A stretch of 64,000 nt of DNA from Limosilactobacillus caccae (GCF_900156885.1 NZ_FTOY01000009.1:62001-126000), one strand, 5' to 3'. Counted from the first letter of the stretch, positions 6,824-16,045 are shown. Notes: generated by a model not told the origin, from the letters alone. A program made the numbers and translations.

Positions 6824-8365
6824 TTGATTATTGGAGTTGAGTATTCCTTCGCGCAGCACTTACACGTAAACTCACAGGTGTTAGATGTTGATGAGTTGCA
6901 AGACGATCCGAATGCCTGGTCTGTGCGGGTTGCGGGGGAATTTATGATCGTGATGAATAATAAGACGGCATTGCCAATCATCGTTCGTTACCCCCAGCGC
7001 TTCAACGATTCACGATCGTTTGTGGCGGCGGTTAAGCGGGGATTTATCCAGTTACTTGAGATTTCGCCAGTTCCCCATGCAAAGATTCGGATGATTCGCG
7101 ACGCCCAGTTTAGTAATGTAAAGTTTACCCGGCAGATCCAGCCGCTGACCCAGCGCCGGCTCCAGGTCTACCAGAACAAGCTGATGGGGCCCAATGCGAC
7201 GATTGACTGGGATAAGGACCCGACCAATGCGGAGATTGCTTTGCAGCTCGCGGAGGAGACCAAAATTCCAGTTGACGATGGTGGGGAGGGCCCGTTTGTG
7301 ATGGATGCCTTTGAAGACTATACCGTCACCGCCTTTAATGTCAATGCCCACCCCGCGTTTAATGAGCATAACCGGCGCTACCTTTACCGCTCCCAATCGA
7401 TCAATGACATTATGAACGCGACCGTCGTTAGCCAGCAGATTATGGATGATTATGAGCTTTATTTAGAGCAACGGGGGAAGAGCGAAACGATTATTGACCG
7501 TGATCTTGATTGTGCCGCGGACTACTTAAGCTACTGTGAGGCCCTGGGCCAGTCGATCCTCGACGATGTGACCCTGGTCTACCACTACCTGATCAATTAT
7601 GAAAAACTGCATGATGAGCGGATATCTGAGACCCGCTTTAAGCAGATGGGCTATGCTTTCCGCGAGTTTGCCCGGTTTATGCGCAATGAGGACCTGTTTA
7701 ATAGCAATGACTTTGATAAGTTTGTCCAGGCCGTTAGCCAGGGCGTGAAGGACTTTAACTCTAAGCAGCGGCACTACCACCTCCAGCGGATCTTTCGTGA
7801 TATGCAGCGGCAGGTCCAGGTGCAACGGGAGCATGCCCTCCAGCATGTAAACAAGCGTTACCGCGTTGATGTTGAACTAATCGACTATCAGCCAACGATG
7901 TGGCGGCAGTTTACCATTAACGGGGCGACCCGCTTAGACCGGCTATGCTTCATTATCCTGGCGGCCTTTAATGCGGATGGTAACCACCTCTTTGAATTGC
8001 AGGAGGGGACGACCCGCTTCCAATTACCGATTTTTGACAGTGGCTTTGACCATGACCAGGATATGACCAAGGTGTGGCTCGGTGACTACCGGGGGACGAA
8101 TGACTTTGTGTTAACCTACGATTTCGGTGATATGTGGCAGTTTAAAGTGAGGGTGACCGCGGTCAAGGCCAACCCCCTGATGACTTATAGTGGTCCTGAG
8201 ATGGTCGATGGTTACGGGCAGGGCATCCTCGATGATATTGGTGGGGTGGACGGCCTAATGCAGGCGGCCAAGGACGACCCAACCATCAACCAGCAGCTCG
8301 ACGTGAAAAGGTTTAACGCTGGCTGGGCAAAGAAAATTGAAAAGATCCGCAACTGTTATGAATAA
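6824..8365 (+). CDS. DUF6933-like / plasmid pRiA4b ORF-3-like two-domain protein
   Basis: 513 residues from the TTG at 6824, chosen because GGAG (6811-6814) lies nine bases upstream; the frame is open from 6779. Residues 1-110 (IIGVEYSFAQHL ... W-VR-GEFMIVMNNKT) resemble the DUF6933 domain. The middle is helical, with a putative SAM-like or integrase-N-like stretch (YELYLEQRGKSE-T--RDLDCAADYLSYCEALG) that I cannot name with confidence. Residues 360-513 match the pRiA4b ORF-3-like domain: YRVDVELIDYQPTMWRQF, LTYDFGDMWQFKVRV and the terminal GYGQGILDDIGGVDG block. Neither end domain has a known biochemical function. It is soluble, and no partner gene is evident. Confidence 0.75.
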   Translation: MIIGVEYSFAQHLHVNSQVLDVDELQDDPNAWSVRVAGEFMIVMNNKTALPIIVRYPQRFNDSRSFVAAVKRGFIQLLEISPVPHAKIRMIRDAQFSNVKFTRQIQPLTQRRLQVYQNKLMGPNATIDWDKDPTNAEIALQLAEETKIPVDDGGEGPFVMDAFEDYTVTAFNVNAHPAFNEHNRRYLYRSQSINDIMNATVVSQQIMDDYELYLEQRGKSETIIDRDLDCAADYLSYCEALGQSILDDVTLVYHYLINYEKLHDERISETRFKQMGYAFREFARFMRNEDLFNSNDFDKFVQAVSQGVKDFNSKQRHYHLQRIFRDMQRQVQVQREHALQHVNKRYRVDVELIDYQPTMWRQFTINGATRLDRLCFIILAAFNADGNHLFELQEGTTRFQLPIFDSGFDHDQDMTKVWLGDYRGTNDFVLTYDFGDMWQFKVRVTAVKANPLMTYSGPEMVDGYGQGILDDIGGVDGLMQAAKDDPTINQQLDVKRFNAGWAKKIEKIRNCYE

Positions 8366-8416
8366 TTGAACTACAATGGATAGTGAAATTCTGAATTTAA
8401 TCGAGGTCATGAGAAG

Positions 8417-9451
8417 ATGGAAGAATTACCAACAACAATGCGGGCCTGGGCCGTTACTACTCCCGGGCCAATTGATGGCGAGCATTCACCGATTGCGTTT
8501 ATCAAGAAGCCGGTGCCAACACCTGCACGGGGGGAGGTCCTAGTCAAGGTGTTGACCTGTGGTGTCTGCCACACCGATTTACACGTTACGGAGGGCGACC
8601 TGCCGGTTCACCGGCAAAACGTTACGCCAGGTCATGAAATTGTCGGGAAGGTAGTTGCTTGTGGTCCAGAAACCAGCCGTTTTAAGCTCGGTGAGCGGAT
8701 TGGGATTCCGTGGTTTCGGCATGCCTGTGGTGTCTGCAAGTTTTGCCGTTCCGGTCACGAAAACCTTTGTCCCCACTCCGTTTACACCGGCTGGGACCAC
8801 GATGGCGGTTATGCAGAATACGTGACGGTACCCGAGGGCTTTGCTTACCGGATTCCCGCAAGGTTTTCTTCGCTTGAAGCAGCCCCGCTTCTCTGTGCTG
8901 GGATCATCGGTTACCGGGCATTTGAACGGGCAAACGTGCCCGCCGGTGGCCGTCTTGGCTTATATGGCTTTGGGGGGTCTGCGCACATTACCGCCCAAAT
9001 TGCCATCGCCCAGGGGATGGAGGTGCATGTCTTTACCCGGGGGAAGGACGCGCAAAAATTTGCCCTTCAGCTAGGGTGTGCGTCCGCGCAAGGCGCCTAT
9101 GACCCATCCCCAGTACCGCTTGATTCATCAATCATTTTTGCCCCCGTTGGGGATATGGTGCTGCCGGCCCTGGCTAGCCTGGTGCCTGGTGGAACACTGG
9201 CGCTTGCTGGGATTCACATGTCTGACATTCCAGCGATGAATTACCAACGCGCAATTTTCCATGAAAAGACCTTGACGAGTGTTGAGAGTAACACTCGTCG
9301 TGACGGGGAAGAGTTCTTAACCTTAGCGGACCGGTTAGCCATTCACCCGGCTGTTAGCGAATACCCGCTTGAAAAAGCAGATGAAGCCTTACGCACGGTT
9401 AAGCCTGGCGACATCAAGGGCGCGTGCGTATTGCGGGTAAGTGAGGATTAA
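8417..9451 (+). CDS. Zinc-dependent alcohol dehydrogenase family protein
   Basis: 344 residues. It is a medium-chain dehydrogenase: catalytic zinc region GVCHTDLH and GHEIVGKV (near residues 48-80), a structural zinc loop with four cysteines (CGVCKFC ... LC, residues 102-117), and a Rossmann nucleotide site LYGFGGSAH (near 183-191). The family oxidises alcohols or reduces aldehydes with NAD(P); the substrate cannot be read from sequence. Compared with the second zinc alcohol dehydrogenase at 53094 it is distant, with a longer N-terminus and a degenerate GxGxxG motif. The start at 8417 follows GAGGT at ten bases; an internal ATG at 8438 is possible. It has its own transcription unit. Confidence 0.85.
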   Translation: MEELPTTMRAWAVTTPGPIDGEHSPIAFIKKPVPTPARGEVLVKVLTCGVCHTDLHVTEGDLPVHRQNVTPGHEIVGKVVACGPETSRFKLGERIGIPWFRHACGVCKFCRSGHENLCPHSVYTGWDHDGGYAEYVTVPEGFAYRIPARFSSLEAAPLLCAGIIGYRAFERANVPAGGRLGLYGFGGSAHITAQIAIAQGMEVHVFTRGKDAQKFALQLGCASAQGAYDPSPVPLDSSIIFAPVGDMVLPALASLVPGGTLALAGIHMSDIPAMNYQRAIFHEKTLTSVESNTRRDGEEFLTLADRLAIHPAVSEYPLEKADEALRTVKPGDIKGACVLRVSED

Positions 9452-9517
9452 TAATTGCTTTACCCCGCTCGCCCTTGGTAAGATAAGGGGTACTTTACAA
9501 GAGAGGCGCGATACTAC

Positions 9518-10102
9518 ATGAATTTTCCACAACTATCGTTAGAGAAGGTTACGGGACCCCGGGCAGTGATTGAAACGACGATGGGGGTAATTGAAGTTCA
9601 ATTATTCCCTGCGCAGGCCCCCAAAACTGTTGAAAACTTTACCAAGCTTGCCAAAAAGCACTACTATGATGGCGTAATCTTCCACCGGGTTATCCCGGAC
9701 TTTATGATCCAAGGTGGGGACCCCACTGGGACTGGTCGTGGTGGTGAGAGTGCCTTCGGGAAGCCCTTTGCGGATGAATTTTCCGATGAGCTCTTTAACT
9801 TTACCGGGGCACTGTCAATGGCCAATGCCGGCCCCAACACAAACGGCAGCCAGTTCTTCATCGTCAGCAATGAACACGTTCCGGCTAGCCTGGTTAGCGA
9901 AATGGAAATGGTCGGTTATCCCCAGGAGGTTATCGACCATTACGAAGAAGCTGGGGGAACGCCATGGCTAGATTATCACCATACTGTCTTTGGCCAAGTA
10001 GTCACCGGGATGGCGGTTGTCAAAAAGATCAGTAAGGTGAAGCGAAACAGAATGGACAAACCAAAAAAGGATGTCGTAATTAAAAAGATCACCATTGATT
10101 AA
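9518..10102 (+). CDS. Cyclophilin-type peptidyl-prolyl cis-trans isomerase
   Basis: 194 residues. Core cyclophilin motifs are present: [47 protein letters not shown] (catalytic Arg and the FMIQGGD block), [16 protein letters not shown] and [11 protein letters not shown]. It speeds proline isomerisation during protein folding. There is no signal peptide or lipobox, so it is cytoplasmic. An insertion of about 25 residues ([20 protein letters not shown]) between the ligand-binding strands and the HHTVFG motif is common in lactobacilli. The start is supported by AGAGGCG upstream. Confidence 0.92.
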   Translation: MNFPQLSLEKVTGPRAVIETTMGVIEVQLFPAQAPKTVENFTKLAKKHYYDGVIFHRVIPDFMIQGGDPTGTGRGGESAFGKPFADEFSDELFNFTGALSMANAGPNTNGSQFFIVSNEHVPASLVSEMEMVGYPQEVIDHYEEAGGTPWLDYHHTVFGQVVTGMAVVKKISKVKRNRMDKPKKDVVIKKITID

Positions 10103-10142
10103 TAGTAGAAACCGTGCTGAAATCATTGGGAATATCCAAATT

Positions 10143-10180
10143 AAAAAGGATTGGGGAAATTTTTTCTCAATCCTTTTTTG
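10143..10180. terminator. Bidirectional terminator between cyclophilin and mleR
   Basis: AAAAAGGATTG (10143-10153) pairs with CAATCCTTTTTT (10168-10179). The last codons of the convergent LysR gene lie within it. Confidence 0.85.
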
Positions 10181-11045
10181 TCAACAAATCCCATAACTGC
10201 TGCTTAAGCGGGGTAAGAATTTTTGTTTCACGGGTTACCGCTGAGAGGCGGAACGATTGTTGCATCGGTGCGCTGACGCTCAAGGCGTGGACGTCATCAT
10301 CGGCCGTGATTGCCAGGCTGGTGAGGTAGGCGATTCCTAGATTTTCGGCGACCATCGCTTTGATCACGTGGATGTCAGCTGTCCGGTAAATTACCGTTGG
10401 GCGGAAGTGGGCCTGGTGGCAGACCTGCTTAAATGCCTGCTCGTGGAAAAACTCGGTGTCGGGAATGATGAACGATTCATCCCGCAGGTCAGCAAAGGAA
10501 ACTTCCTTCTTACTTGCTAGCGGGTGGTCCTTACTGACAATGATTTGGAAAGGGTAGGCTGCCAGTTCCTTTGCCCTTAGCCGCGGCTCTTTTAAGGGGG
10601 CCAGTGAACCGAGCAGGGCGATGTCAAGGTCGCCGTGTTCAAGCATTTTGAGGATCTCTTTAGAACCATGTTCGTAGGTTTCGAGGTGACTGAGCAAGCC
10701 CTCACGCATCAACTGGGGAGTGAGCGGGGGAAAATAATAATTGCCAATAATTGGTGGTAAGCCAAAGCGGATCTTGGTGTCGTTTGCGTAATCGACTTCC
10801 TGCTTAGCAATTTCCAGCTCGTTTAAGATCACGTTGACGTGGGCCGCAAATTGTTTTCCGGCCGGCGTGACGTGGAGTTGCTTGTGGACGTGGTCGCGGA
10901 TAAAGAAGGGGGTGCCAAACGATTTTTCTAGCCGTTGAATCGCCATCGTAATTGTCGGCTGACTGACACTGAAATATTCGGCAACCTGGGAAAAATTTTT
11001 AAATTTAATTAATTGTTGATAATACTCAAGATCTTTTATTTTCAT
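10167..11045 (-). CDS. mleR: LysR-family regulator, probably of malolactic fermentation
   Basis: 292 residues from the ATG at 11045, preceded by AGGAGT; an upstream in-frame TTG is rejected. Residues 1-60 carry the LysR winged helix (YYQQLIKFKNFSQVAEYFSVSQPTITMAIQRLEKSFGTPFF). Residues 90-290 are the ligand-sensing domain (RFGLPPIIGNYYFPPL, LDIALLGSLAPLKEP). It is transcribed divergently from the malolactic enzyme gene, the classic mleR-mleS arrangement in which MleR activates mleS in response to L-malate. It is a clear paralogue of the LysR protein at 17646 (same FGLPPIIG and DIA-LGS-AP--EP blocks). Regulation of the neighbouring fumarate genes is possible. Confidence 0.75.
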   Translation of the reverse strand: MKIKDLEYYQQLIKFKNFSQVAEYFSVSQPTITMAIQRLEKSFGTPFFIRDHVHKQLHVTPAGKQFAAHVNVILNELEIAKQEVDYANDTKIRFGLPPIIGNYYFPPLTPQLMREGLLSHLETYEHGSKEILKMLEHGDLDIALLGSLAPLKEPRLRAKELAAYPFQIIVSKDHPLASKKEVSFADLRDESFIIPDTEFFHEQAFKQVCHQAHFRPTVIYRTADIHVIKAMVAENLGIAYLTSLAITADDDVHALSVSAPMQQSFRLSAVTRETKILTPLKQQLWDLLTKKD

Positions 11046-11111
11046 TTTAACTCCTGTTAACACAACTGTTTGCGGGCGGTATATTAATTTCCTTTATATC
11101 ATAGCACAAAT

Positions 11112-11141
11112 TTGACTATAAACTAGGGCCCGCCGTACGCT
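11112..11141 (+). promoter_or_regulatory. Putative mleS promoter with a TTTGACTATAA element
   Basis: TTGACT (11112-11117), an 18-bp spacer and TACGCT (11136-11141). The 11-mer TTTGACTATAA at 11111 recurs in the same place at the fumC promoter, so it may be part of a shared LysR operator. Confidence 0.45.
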
Positions 11142-11193
11142 TACAGTGTTAAAAGATGAACCAAGCAAATGAAAAAGGATAGGCGAATAATTA

Positions 11194-12819
11194 ATGAGAA
11201 AAGGTATGCAGATTTTAAATGACCCATTTAAAAACAAGGGGACTGCTTTTACGATGGCAGAACGGAAGGAATACGGCCTACTCGGCTTGCTGCCGTCATG
11301 TGTCCGGACAATTGAAGAGCAGGCTAGCGAGACATACGCCCTCTACGAATCAAAGGACTCCCGGATTGAAAAGCGCCACCTGTTAATGGAAATCTTTAAT
11401 AACAACCGGACCCTTTTCTTCTACCTGATGAAGCACCATATTACTGAATTCATGCCGATTGTCTATGACCCGGTAATTGCGGAATCAATTGAGAAGTACA
11501 ATGAGCGGTATATCAAACCCCAGGATGCGGCTTACCTGAGCATTAAACATCCAGAACTAATTAAGGAAGAATTAGCGGATGCCGCTGACGGTCGTGACAT
11601 TCGGCTGATTGTGGTTACGGATGCTGAAGGGATCCTGGGTATCGGTGACTGGGGAGTCAACGGGGTTGATATTGCCGTGGGGAAATTGATGGTTTATACC
11701 GCTGCGGCGGGCATTAACCCGTCCCAGGTATTGCCAGTATCAATTGATGCCGGAACTAATAATGAAAAACTGCTTAACGACCCGAATTATCTTGGTAACA
11801 AGATGCACCGGGTTGAAGGTGATGAATACTTCTCATTCATTGACCACTTTGTTGATGCTGTTGAGGAGACCTTCCCCAAGAGCCTACTTCATTTTGAAGA
11901 CTTTGGCCGGGGAACAGCTGCCCGGATTCTTGATAAGTACCAGGATAAGATTTTGACCTTCAACGATGATATTCAGGGGACAGGAATCATTGCCCTTGCG
12001 GGGGTCCTCGGCGCCTTAAACATCTCCAAGGAAAAGCTCGCTGACCAGACCTTCTTAACCTTCGGAGCTGGTACCGCTGGAATGGGGATTGCAAAGATGC
12101 TCTTTGATGAGTTAGTACGGCAAGGGATGGCCCCCGAAGAAGCTAAGAAGCACTTCTACTTAGTAGACAAGCAGGGGTTATTATTTGACGATACAGAAGG
12201 ACTTACGCCGAAGCAGCAACCATTTACCCGTCAACGGGATGAATTTGCCAATGCTGCTGAGTTAACTAACCTTCTATCAGTCGTGAAGGCCGTTCACCCG
12301 ACAGTCATGATTGGGACTTCTACTCAGCCGGGAGCTTTTACGAAGAAAGTTGTTACGGAGATGGCGGCGCACACCGCTCGGCCAATCATTTTCCCATTAT
12401 CCAACCCAACCAAGCTTGCGGAAGCTAAGGCTGCTGATCTTCTTGAGTGGACAGATGGCAAGGCCCTTGTTGCTACCGGGATTCCGGTTGATGATATTGA
12501 CTACCACGGGACGACTTACCAAATCGGCCAGGCGAATAATGCCCTAATTTATCCCGGGGTTGGGTTTGGGGCGCTGGCTGCCCAGGCTAAAGTGCTAAAT
12601 GACGATATGCTTGCTGCCGCTGCCCATGCCTTGAGTGGGATTGTGGACCCTAATAAGTCCGGGGCGGCGGTATTACCACCAGTTTCCAAGCTAGCGGAAT
12701 TTTCCAAACGGGTTGCTGAAACAGTTGCCCAGTCAGCCATTGACCAACACTTGGCGGGCGCAGGAATCACTGATGCCAAGCAGGCGGTTGAACAGAACTT
12801 GTGGGTCCCACGGTATTAA
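11194..12819 (+). CDS. mleS: Malolactic enzyme
   Basis: 541 residues, the usual length. It converts L-malate to L-lactate and CO2 in the cytoplasm using NAD and Mn, without net redox change; combined with malate/lactate exchange it raises internal pH and builds proton motive force. Motifs: N-terminal [13 protein letters not shown] and [14 protein letters not shown] with the catalytic Tyr region, [34 protein letters not shown] with metal ligands, [10 protein letters not shown], and the NAD site [14 protein letters not shown] near residue 290. These blocks are those of malolactic rather than oxaloacetate-forming malic enzymes. It is divergent from mleR, monocistronic, with a strong terminator. 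Confidence 0.93.
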   Translation: MRKGMQILNDPFKNKGTAFTMAERKEYGLLGLLPSCVRTIEEQASETYALYESKDSRIEKRHLLMEIFNNNRTLFFYLMKHHITEFMPIVYDPVIAESIEKYNERYIKPQDAAYLSIKHPELIKEELADAADGRDIRLIVVTDAEGILGIGDWGVNGVDIAVGKLMVYTAAAGINPSQVLPVSIDAGTNNEKLLNDPNYLGNKMHRVEGDEYFSFIDHFVDAVEETFPKSLLHFEDFGRGTAARILDKYQDKILTFNDDIQGTGIIALAGVLGALNISKEKLADQTFLTFGAGTAGMGIAKMLFDELVRQGMAPEEAKKHFYLVDKQGLLFDDTEGLTPKQQPFTRQRDEFANAAELTNLLSVVKAVHPTVMIGTSTQPGAFTKKVVTEMAAHTARPIIFPLSNPTKLAEAKAADLLEWTDGKALVATGIPVDDIDYHGTTYQIGQANNALIYPGVGFGALAAQAKVLNDDMLAAAAHALSGIVDPNKSGAAVLPPVSKLAEFSKRVAETVAQSAIDQHLAGAGITDAKQAVEQNLWVPRY

Positions 12820-12886
12820 TTGTGGTTGTTAAACAAAACAGTGTATTAGTGAGCATTAAGTGAAAATTATTAACCGTTCGTGAATG

Positions 12887-12928
12887 AAAAATGCCTGAAT
12901 GAGGAAATAAAATTCAGGCATTTTTTTA
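12887..12928 (+). terminator. Terminator of mleS
   Basis: AAAATGCCTGAAT (12887-12899) and ATTCAGGCATTTTTTT form a strong stem with a T7 tail. Confidence 0.9.
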
Positions 12929-12961
12929 TTTTCGCCTTGTGAAAACTGTGCAAAGTTAAAA

Positions 12962-12975
12962 TGAAAACGTTGTCG
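12962..12975. promoter_or_regulatory. cre-like box upstream of fumC
   Basis: TGAAAACGTTGTCG matches the cre consensus TGWNANCGNTNWCA at all but the last fixed position. It lies about 55 bases upstream of the fumC -35. Confidence 0.4.
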
Positions 12976-13027
12976 TCGCAAGGGATTTGCTGGCCTTTAT
13001 AAGTGAAAATTATGGAGTGCTAAATAT

Positions 13028-13057
13028 TTGACTATAATTGGCGGAGCAATGTAGGAT
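13028..13057 (+). promoter_or_regulatory. Putative fumC promoter
   Basis: TTGACT (13028-13033), an 18-bp spacer and TAGGAT (13052-13057). It shares the TTTGACTATAA element with the mleS promoter. Confidence 0.55.
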
Positions 13058-13070
13058 AGACTTGTAAATG

Positions 13071-13088
13071 ATGTGTAACATTTCACAA
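13071..13088. promoter_or_regulatory. Rex-like redox operator at the fumC transcription start
   Basis: ATGTGTAACATTTCACAA fits the Rex consensus TTGTGAA-N4-TTCACAA at 12 of 14 positions, with the right half perfect. It lies just downstream of the predicted -10, so binding would block initiation when NADH is low. Confidence 0.6.
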
Positions 13089-13126
13089 GTTATTATTGTT
13101 CAATTATTACATTGGAGGTTTTTGAG

Positions 13127-14515
13127 ATGTCAGAATATCGTACTGAAGAAGATACGTTAGGTCCCGTAAAGATTCCCGCTAGCGCATTGTGGGGACCACA
13201 AACTGAACGGAGCCGGAACAACTTCCCAACTGGTCAATACATGCCATTAGCAATTATCCGTGCTTTACTGAACATTAAGAAGGCAGCGGCCCAAGCTAAT
13301 ATGGAAACCAAGGCAATTGCTGAAGAAAAGGGAAACTTAATCGTTAAGGCGATTGATGAGCTCCTGGCCCTTAGTGATGAAGACTTACGGAAGGACTTCC
13401 CACTTAAGGTTTACCAAACTGGTTCTGGTACCCAAACGAACATGAACACCAACGAAGTAGTTGCTCATAAAGCGCACGAAATCAACCCTGACATTGAGAT
13501 CTTACCAAACGATGATGTTAACAAGGGGCAAAGTTCAAACGATACCTTCCCAACAGCGATGAACGTTGTTGCTTTAGAAGCCCTTGCTAAGTTGAAGCCG
13601 GCTGTCCAACACTTGATCGATGAATTAAAGATCAAGCAGGACAAGTACATGAAGACGGTGAAGGTCGGCCGGACCCACTTGCAAGATGCCGTGCCATTGA
13701 CATTCGGCCAAGAACTATCAGGCTATGTTGCTGCGTTAGAACACGACCTTGACTACATCAAGACCCTCGAACCAACGTTAAATGAACTCGCCATTGGTGG
13801 GACTGCTGTTGGGACTGGTTTGAATGCCGCTGAAGGAATGCCAGAAAAGATTGCCGCAAAGTTAAGTGAAGTATATGACTTAAACTTGACTGCTGATTCT
13901 AACAAATTCTACGGCTTAGCTCACCACTCTGGCTTAGACGTTGTTCACGGTGCTTTGAAGAGCCTGGCTGCCGACATGTTTAAGATTGCGCAAGACATTC
14001 GGTTCTTGGCTTCTGGTCCCCGGGCTGGTTACGGTGAATTAAATATTCCAGCTAACGAACCAGGTTCATCAATCATGCCAGGAAAGGTTAACCCAACCCA
14101 AGCAGAAGCGGTTACCATGGCGGCTATCCGGGTATTTGGTAACGACACAGTGGTAACGATGGCTTCATCACAAGGGAACTTTGAAATGAATGTCTACAAG
14201 CCAGTCTTGATTGATGCCTTCCTCGAATCAGCTGACTTAATGACCGGGACAATCATGGGCTTTGCGGACAAGATGATTCACGGTATGACGGTTAACGAAG
14301 AACGGATGGCTGAATTAGTCGACAACTCATTGATGACCGTAACGGCATTATCACCACACATCGGTTACCATGACAGTGCCAAGATTGCCCAAGCGGCTGA
14401 CAAGGCTGGTAGCACGTTGAAGGAAGCTGCTTTGAAGTCCGGCAAGGTAACTGAAGAACAATATGATGAATGGATGGACATGTTAAAGATGACCAACGTT
14501 GATCGGCAAAAGTAA
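13127..14515 (+). CDS. fumC: Class II fumarate hydratase
   Basis: 462 residues from the ATG at 13127, set by the TTGGAGG site (13112-13118). It interconverts L-malate and fumarate without an iron-sulfur cluster; here the likely direction is malate to fumarate, feeding the reductase encoded next. Motifs: RTEEDTLGPVKIPASALWG, YQTGSGTQTNMNTNEV, GQSSNDTFPTAM, GRTHLQDAVPLTFGQE with the catalytic His, and the fumarase/aspartase signature GSSIMPGKVN near residues 312-321. Codon usage suggests high expression. It is followed by a hairpin without a T run and then the reductase gene, so the genes are probably co-transcribed with partial processing or attenuation. Confidence 0.95.
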   Translation: MSEYRTEEDTLGPVKIPASALWGPQTERSRNNFPTGQYMPLAIIRALLNIKKAAAQANMETKAIAEEKGNLIVKAIDELLALSDEDLRKDFPLKVYQTGSGTQTNMNTNEVVAHKAHEINPDIEILPNDDVNKGQSSNDTFPTAMNVVALEALAKLKPAVQHLIDELKIKQDKYMKTVKVGRTHLQDAVPLTFGQELSGYVAALEHDLDYIKTLEPTLNELAIGGTAVGTGLNAAEGMPEKIAAKLSEVYDLNLTADSNKFYGLAHHSGLDVVHGALKSLAADMFKIAQDIRFLASGPRAGYGELNIPANEPGSSIMPGKVNPTQAEAVTMAAIRVFGNDTVVTMASSQGNFEMNVYKPVLIDAFLESADLMTGTIMGFADKMIHGMTVNEERMAELVDNSLMTVTALSPHIGYHDSAKIAQAADKAGSTLKEAALKSGKVTEEQYDEWMDMLKMTNVDRQK

Positions 14516-14520
14516 TTAAT

Positions 14521-14563
14521 CAGGAAAAAAGGTGGCTGCGGTAATTCCCAGCCCCCTTTCCTG
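14521..14563 (+). other. Intercistronic hairpin between fumC and the fumarate reductase gene
   Basis: CAGGAAA and TTTCCTG enclose GGCTG and CAGCC, making a stable stem without a following T tract. It is more likely an mRNA-stability or processing element than a strong terminator. Confidence 0.6.
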
Positions 14564-14593
14564 CGTTTAACCGAATATAAGGAGGACAAACTA

Positions 14594-15991
14594 ATGGCAG
14601 AAAAATTCCAACCATTATCTGTAAGCAAGTTGGATAATAATTACGATGTAGTTATTATTGGTTCCGGTGGGACCGGGCTGGCCGCAGCAATTCAAGCCCA
14701 TGAATTGGGGATGAATGTTGCTGTTTTGGAAAAGGAAGCTGAACTTGGGGGAAACACCAACCGGGCCTCATCAGGAATGAATGCCGCCGAAACAAACGTC
14801 CAATTGCACCACGGGGTGATTGACAACGTGGCGGACTTCTACCATGAAACCTACAAGGATGGTGGACGTCTAAATGATAAGGACATGCTGGGCTACTTTG
14901 TTTATCACACCGCACCGGCAATTGACTGGTTAGCTGACCATGACATCAAGCTCGATGACATTACGGTTACCGGGGGGATGTCACGGAAGCGGACCCACCG
15001 TCCAGCAAGCATGGCACCAATTGGTGGTTTCCTGGTAAAGAGCCTGCTGGAAGTAGTTGAAAAGGAAAATATCCCCGTATTTAACAAGGTCAAGGTTAAT
15101 AAGCTCTTGCAAGATGACAGTGGCCGGGTAAACGGGGTTGAAGCTAACGCGGATGGGCTAATCAAGACTATCCATGCAAAGGCTGTTATCCTAGCAACTG
15201 GTGGCTTTGGGGCATCAAAAGAATACATCAAGCGCTTCCGTCCGGACCTTGCAGATTACAAGACGACGAACCAACCAGGAGCAACCGGTGATGGTTTGAA
15301 GCTTGCCGAAAATGTCGGGGCAGAACTGATGCAGATGAACCTCGTCCAAGTTCACCCAACTGTCCAACAAGATAACCCGCACGTTTACCTGATTGGTGAA
15401 GCGGTTCGTGGTGAAGGGGCTATCCTGGTTAACGCTGACGGGGACCGCTTTGTTAACGAATTAAACACCCGGAAGATTGTGTCAAACGCCATCACTGCTT
15501 TGCCAGAACACAGTGCCTACTTAATCTTTGACCAGGGCATTCGTGACCGGGCAAAGGCAATTGAGTTCTATGATAAGGTTGGCTTAGTTGTCCACGGTGA
15601 CACAATTGCAGACTTAGCGAAAAAGCTTAACATCGATCCTGATTCATTGAAGAAGACGGTCACGACCTGGAACGAAGCGGTTGAAAATCACGATGACAAG
15701 CAGTTTAACCGGACAACCGGGATGGATCGGGGAATTACCAAGCCAGGGTTCTTCGCCATCCACATTGCACCAGCAATCCACTACACAATGGGTGGTATCC
15801 ATATCAATACCAAGACCCAGGTACTTGACGGTAACGGGGACGTAATCAAGGGCCTCTTTGCCGCTGGGGAAGTTGCTGGTGGTTTGCACGGTAACAACCG
15901 TGTTGGTGGTAACTCAATTGCCGAAACGATCGTCTTTGGTCGGCAGGCTGGTCAACAAGTTACTGTTTACGCACGGCAGTTAACCAAGTAG
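14594..15991 (+). CDS. Fumarate reductase flavoprotein (flavocytochrome c-like, soluble)
   Basis: 465 residues. It carries the FAD-binding GSGGTGLAAA (residue 24 on), ELGGNTNRASSGMNA, ATGGFGASKEYI, the substrate-loop HPTVQ, GEAVRGEGAILVN with the active-site Arg, HYTMGGIHI and GLFAAGEVAGGLHGNNRVGGNS: the full FAD/fumarate core of the FrdA/flavocytochrome c family. It should reduce fumarate to succinate, regenerating oxidised carrier during fermentation. It lacks an N-terminal haem or FMN-binding domain, a signal peptide and any membrane anchor, so the direct electron donor is unclear. It lies in the fumC-reductase-transporter order, which supports a malate to succinate route. A GGAGG-type site (ATAAGGAGGA) precedes it. 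Confidence 0.88.
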   Translation: MAEKFQPLSVSKLDNNYDVVIIGSGGTGLAAAIQAHELGMNVAVLEKEAELGGNTNRASSGMNAAETNVQLHHGVIDNVADFYHETYKDGGRLNDKDMLGYFVYHTAPAIDWLADHDIKLDDITVTGGMSRKRTHRPASMAPIGGFLVKSLLEVVEKENIPVFNKVKVNKLLQDDSGRVNGVEANADGLIKTIHAKAVILATGGFGASKEYIKRFRPDLADYKTTNQPGATGDGLKLAENVGAELMQMNLVQVHPTVQQDNPHVYLIGEAVRGEGAILVNADGDRFVNELNTRKIVSNAITALPEHSAYLIFDQGIRDRAKAIEFYDKVGLVVHGDTIADLAKKLNIDPDSLKKTVTTWNEAVENHDDKQFNRTTGMDRGITKPGFFAIHIAPAIHYTMGGIHINTKTQVLDGNGDVIKGLFAAGEVAGGLHGNNRVGGNSIAETIVFGRQAGQQVTVYARQLTK

Positions 15992-16045
15992 AAAAACTTG
16001 CTGGAATAGCGAGCTAATCGTAGTATTAATATCTTTAAATAACGG

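Noticed and set aside
6824-8365. Site-specific integrase on the basis of the SAM-like middle region
   Set aside because: No catalytic R...HxxR...Y residues are visible, and no attachment-site repeats flank the gene.
9518-10102. Secreted PrsA-like foldase
   Set aside because: There is no signal peptide or lipobox and the motifs are those of cyclophilins, not parvulins.
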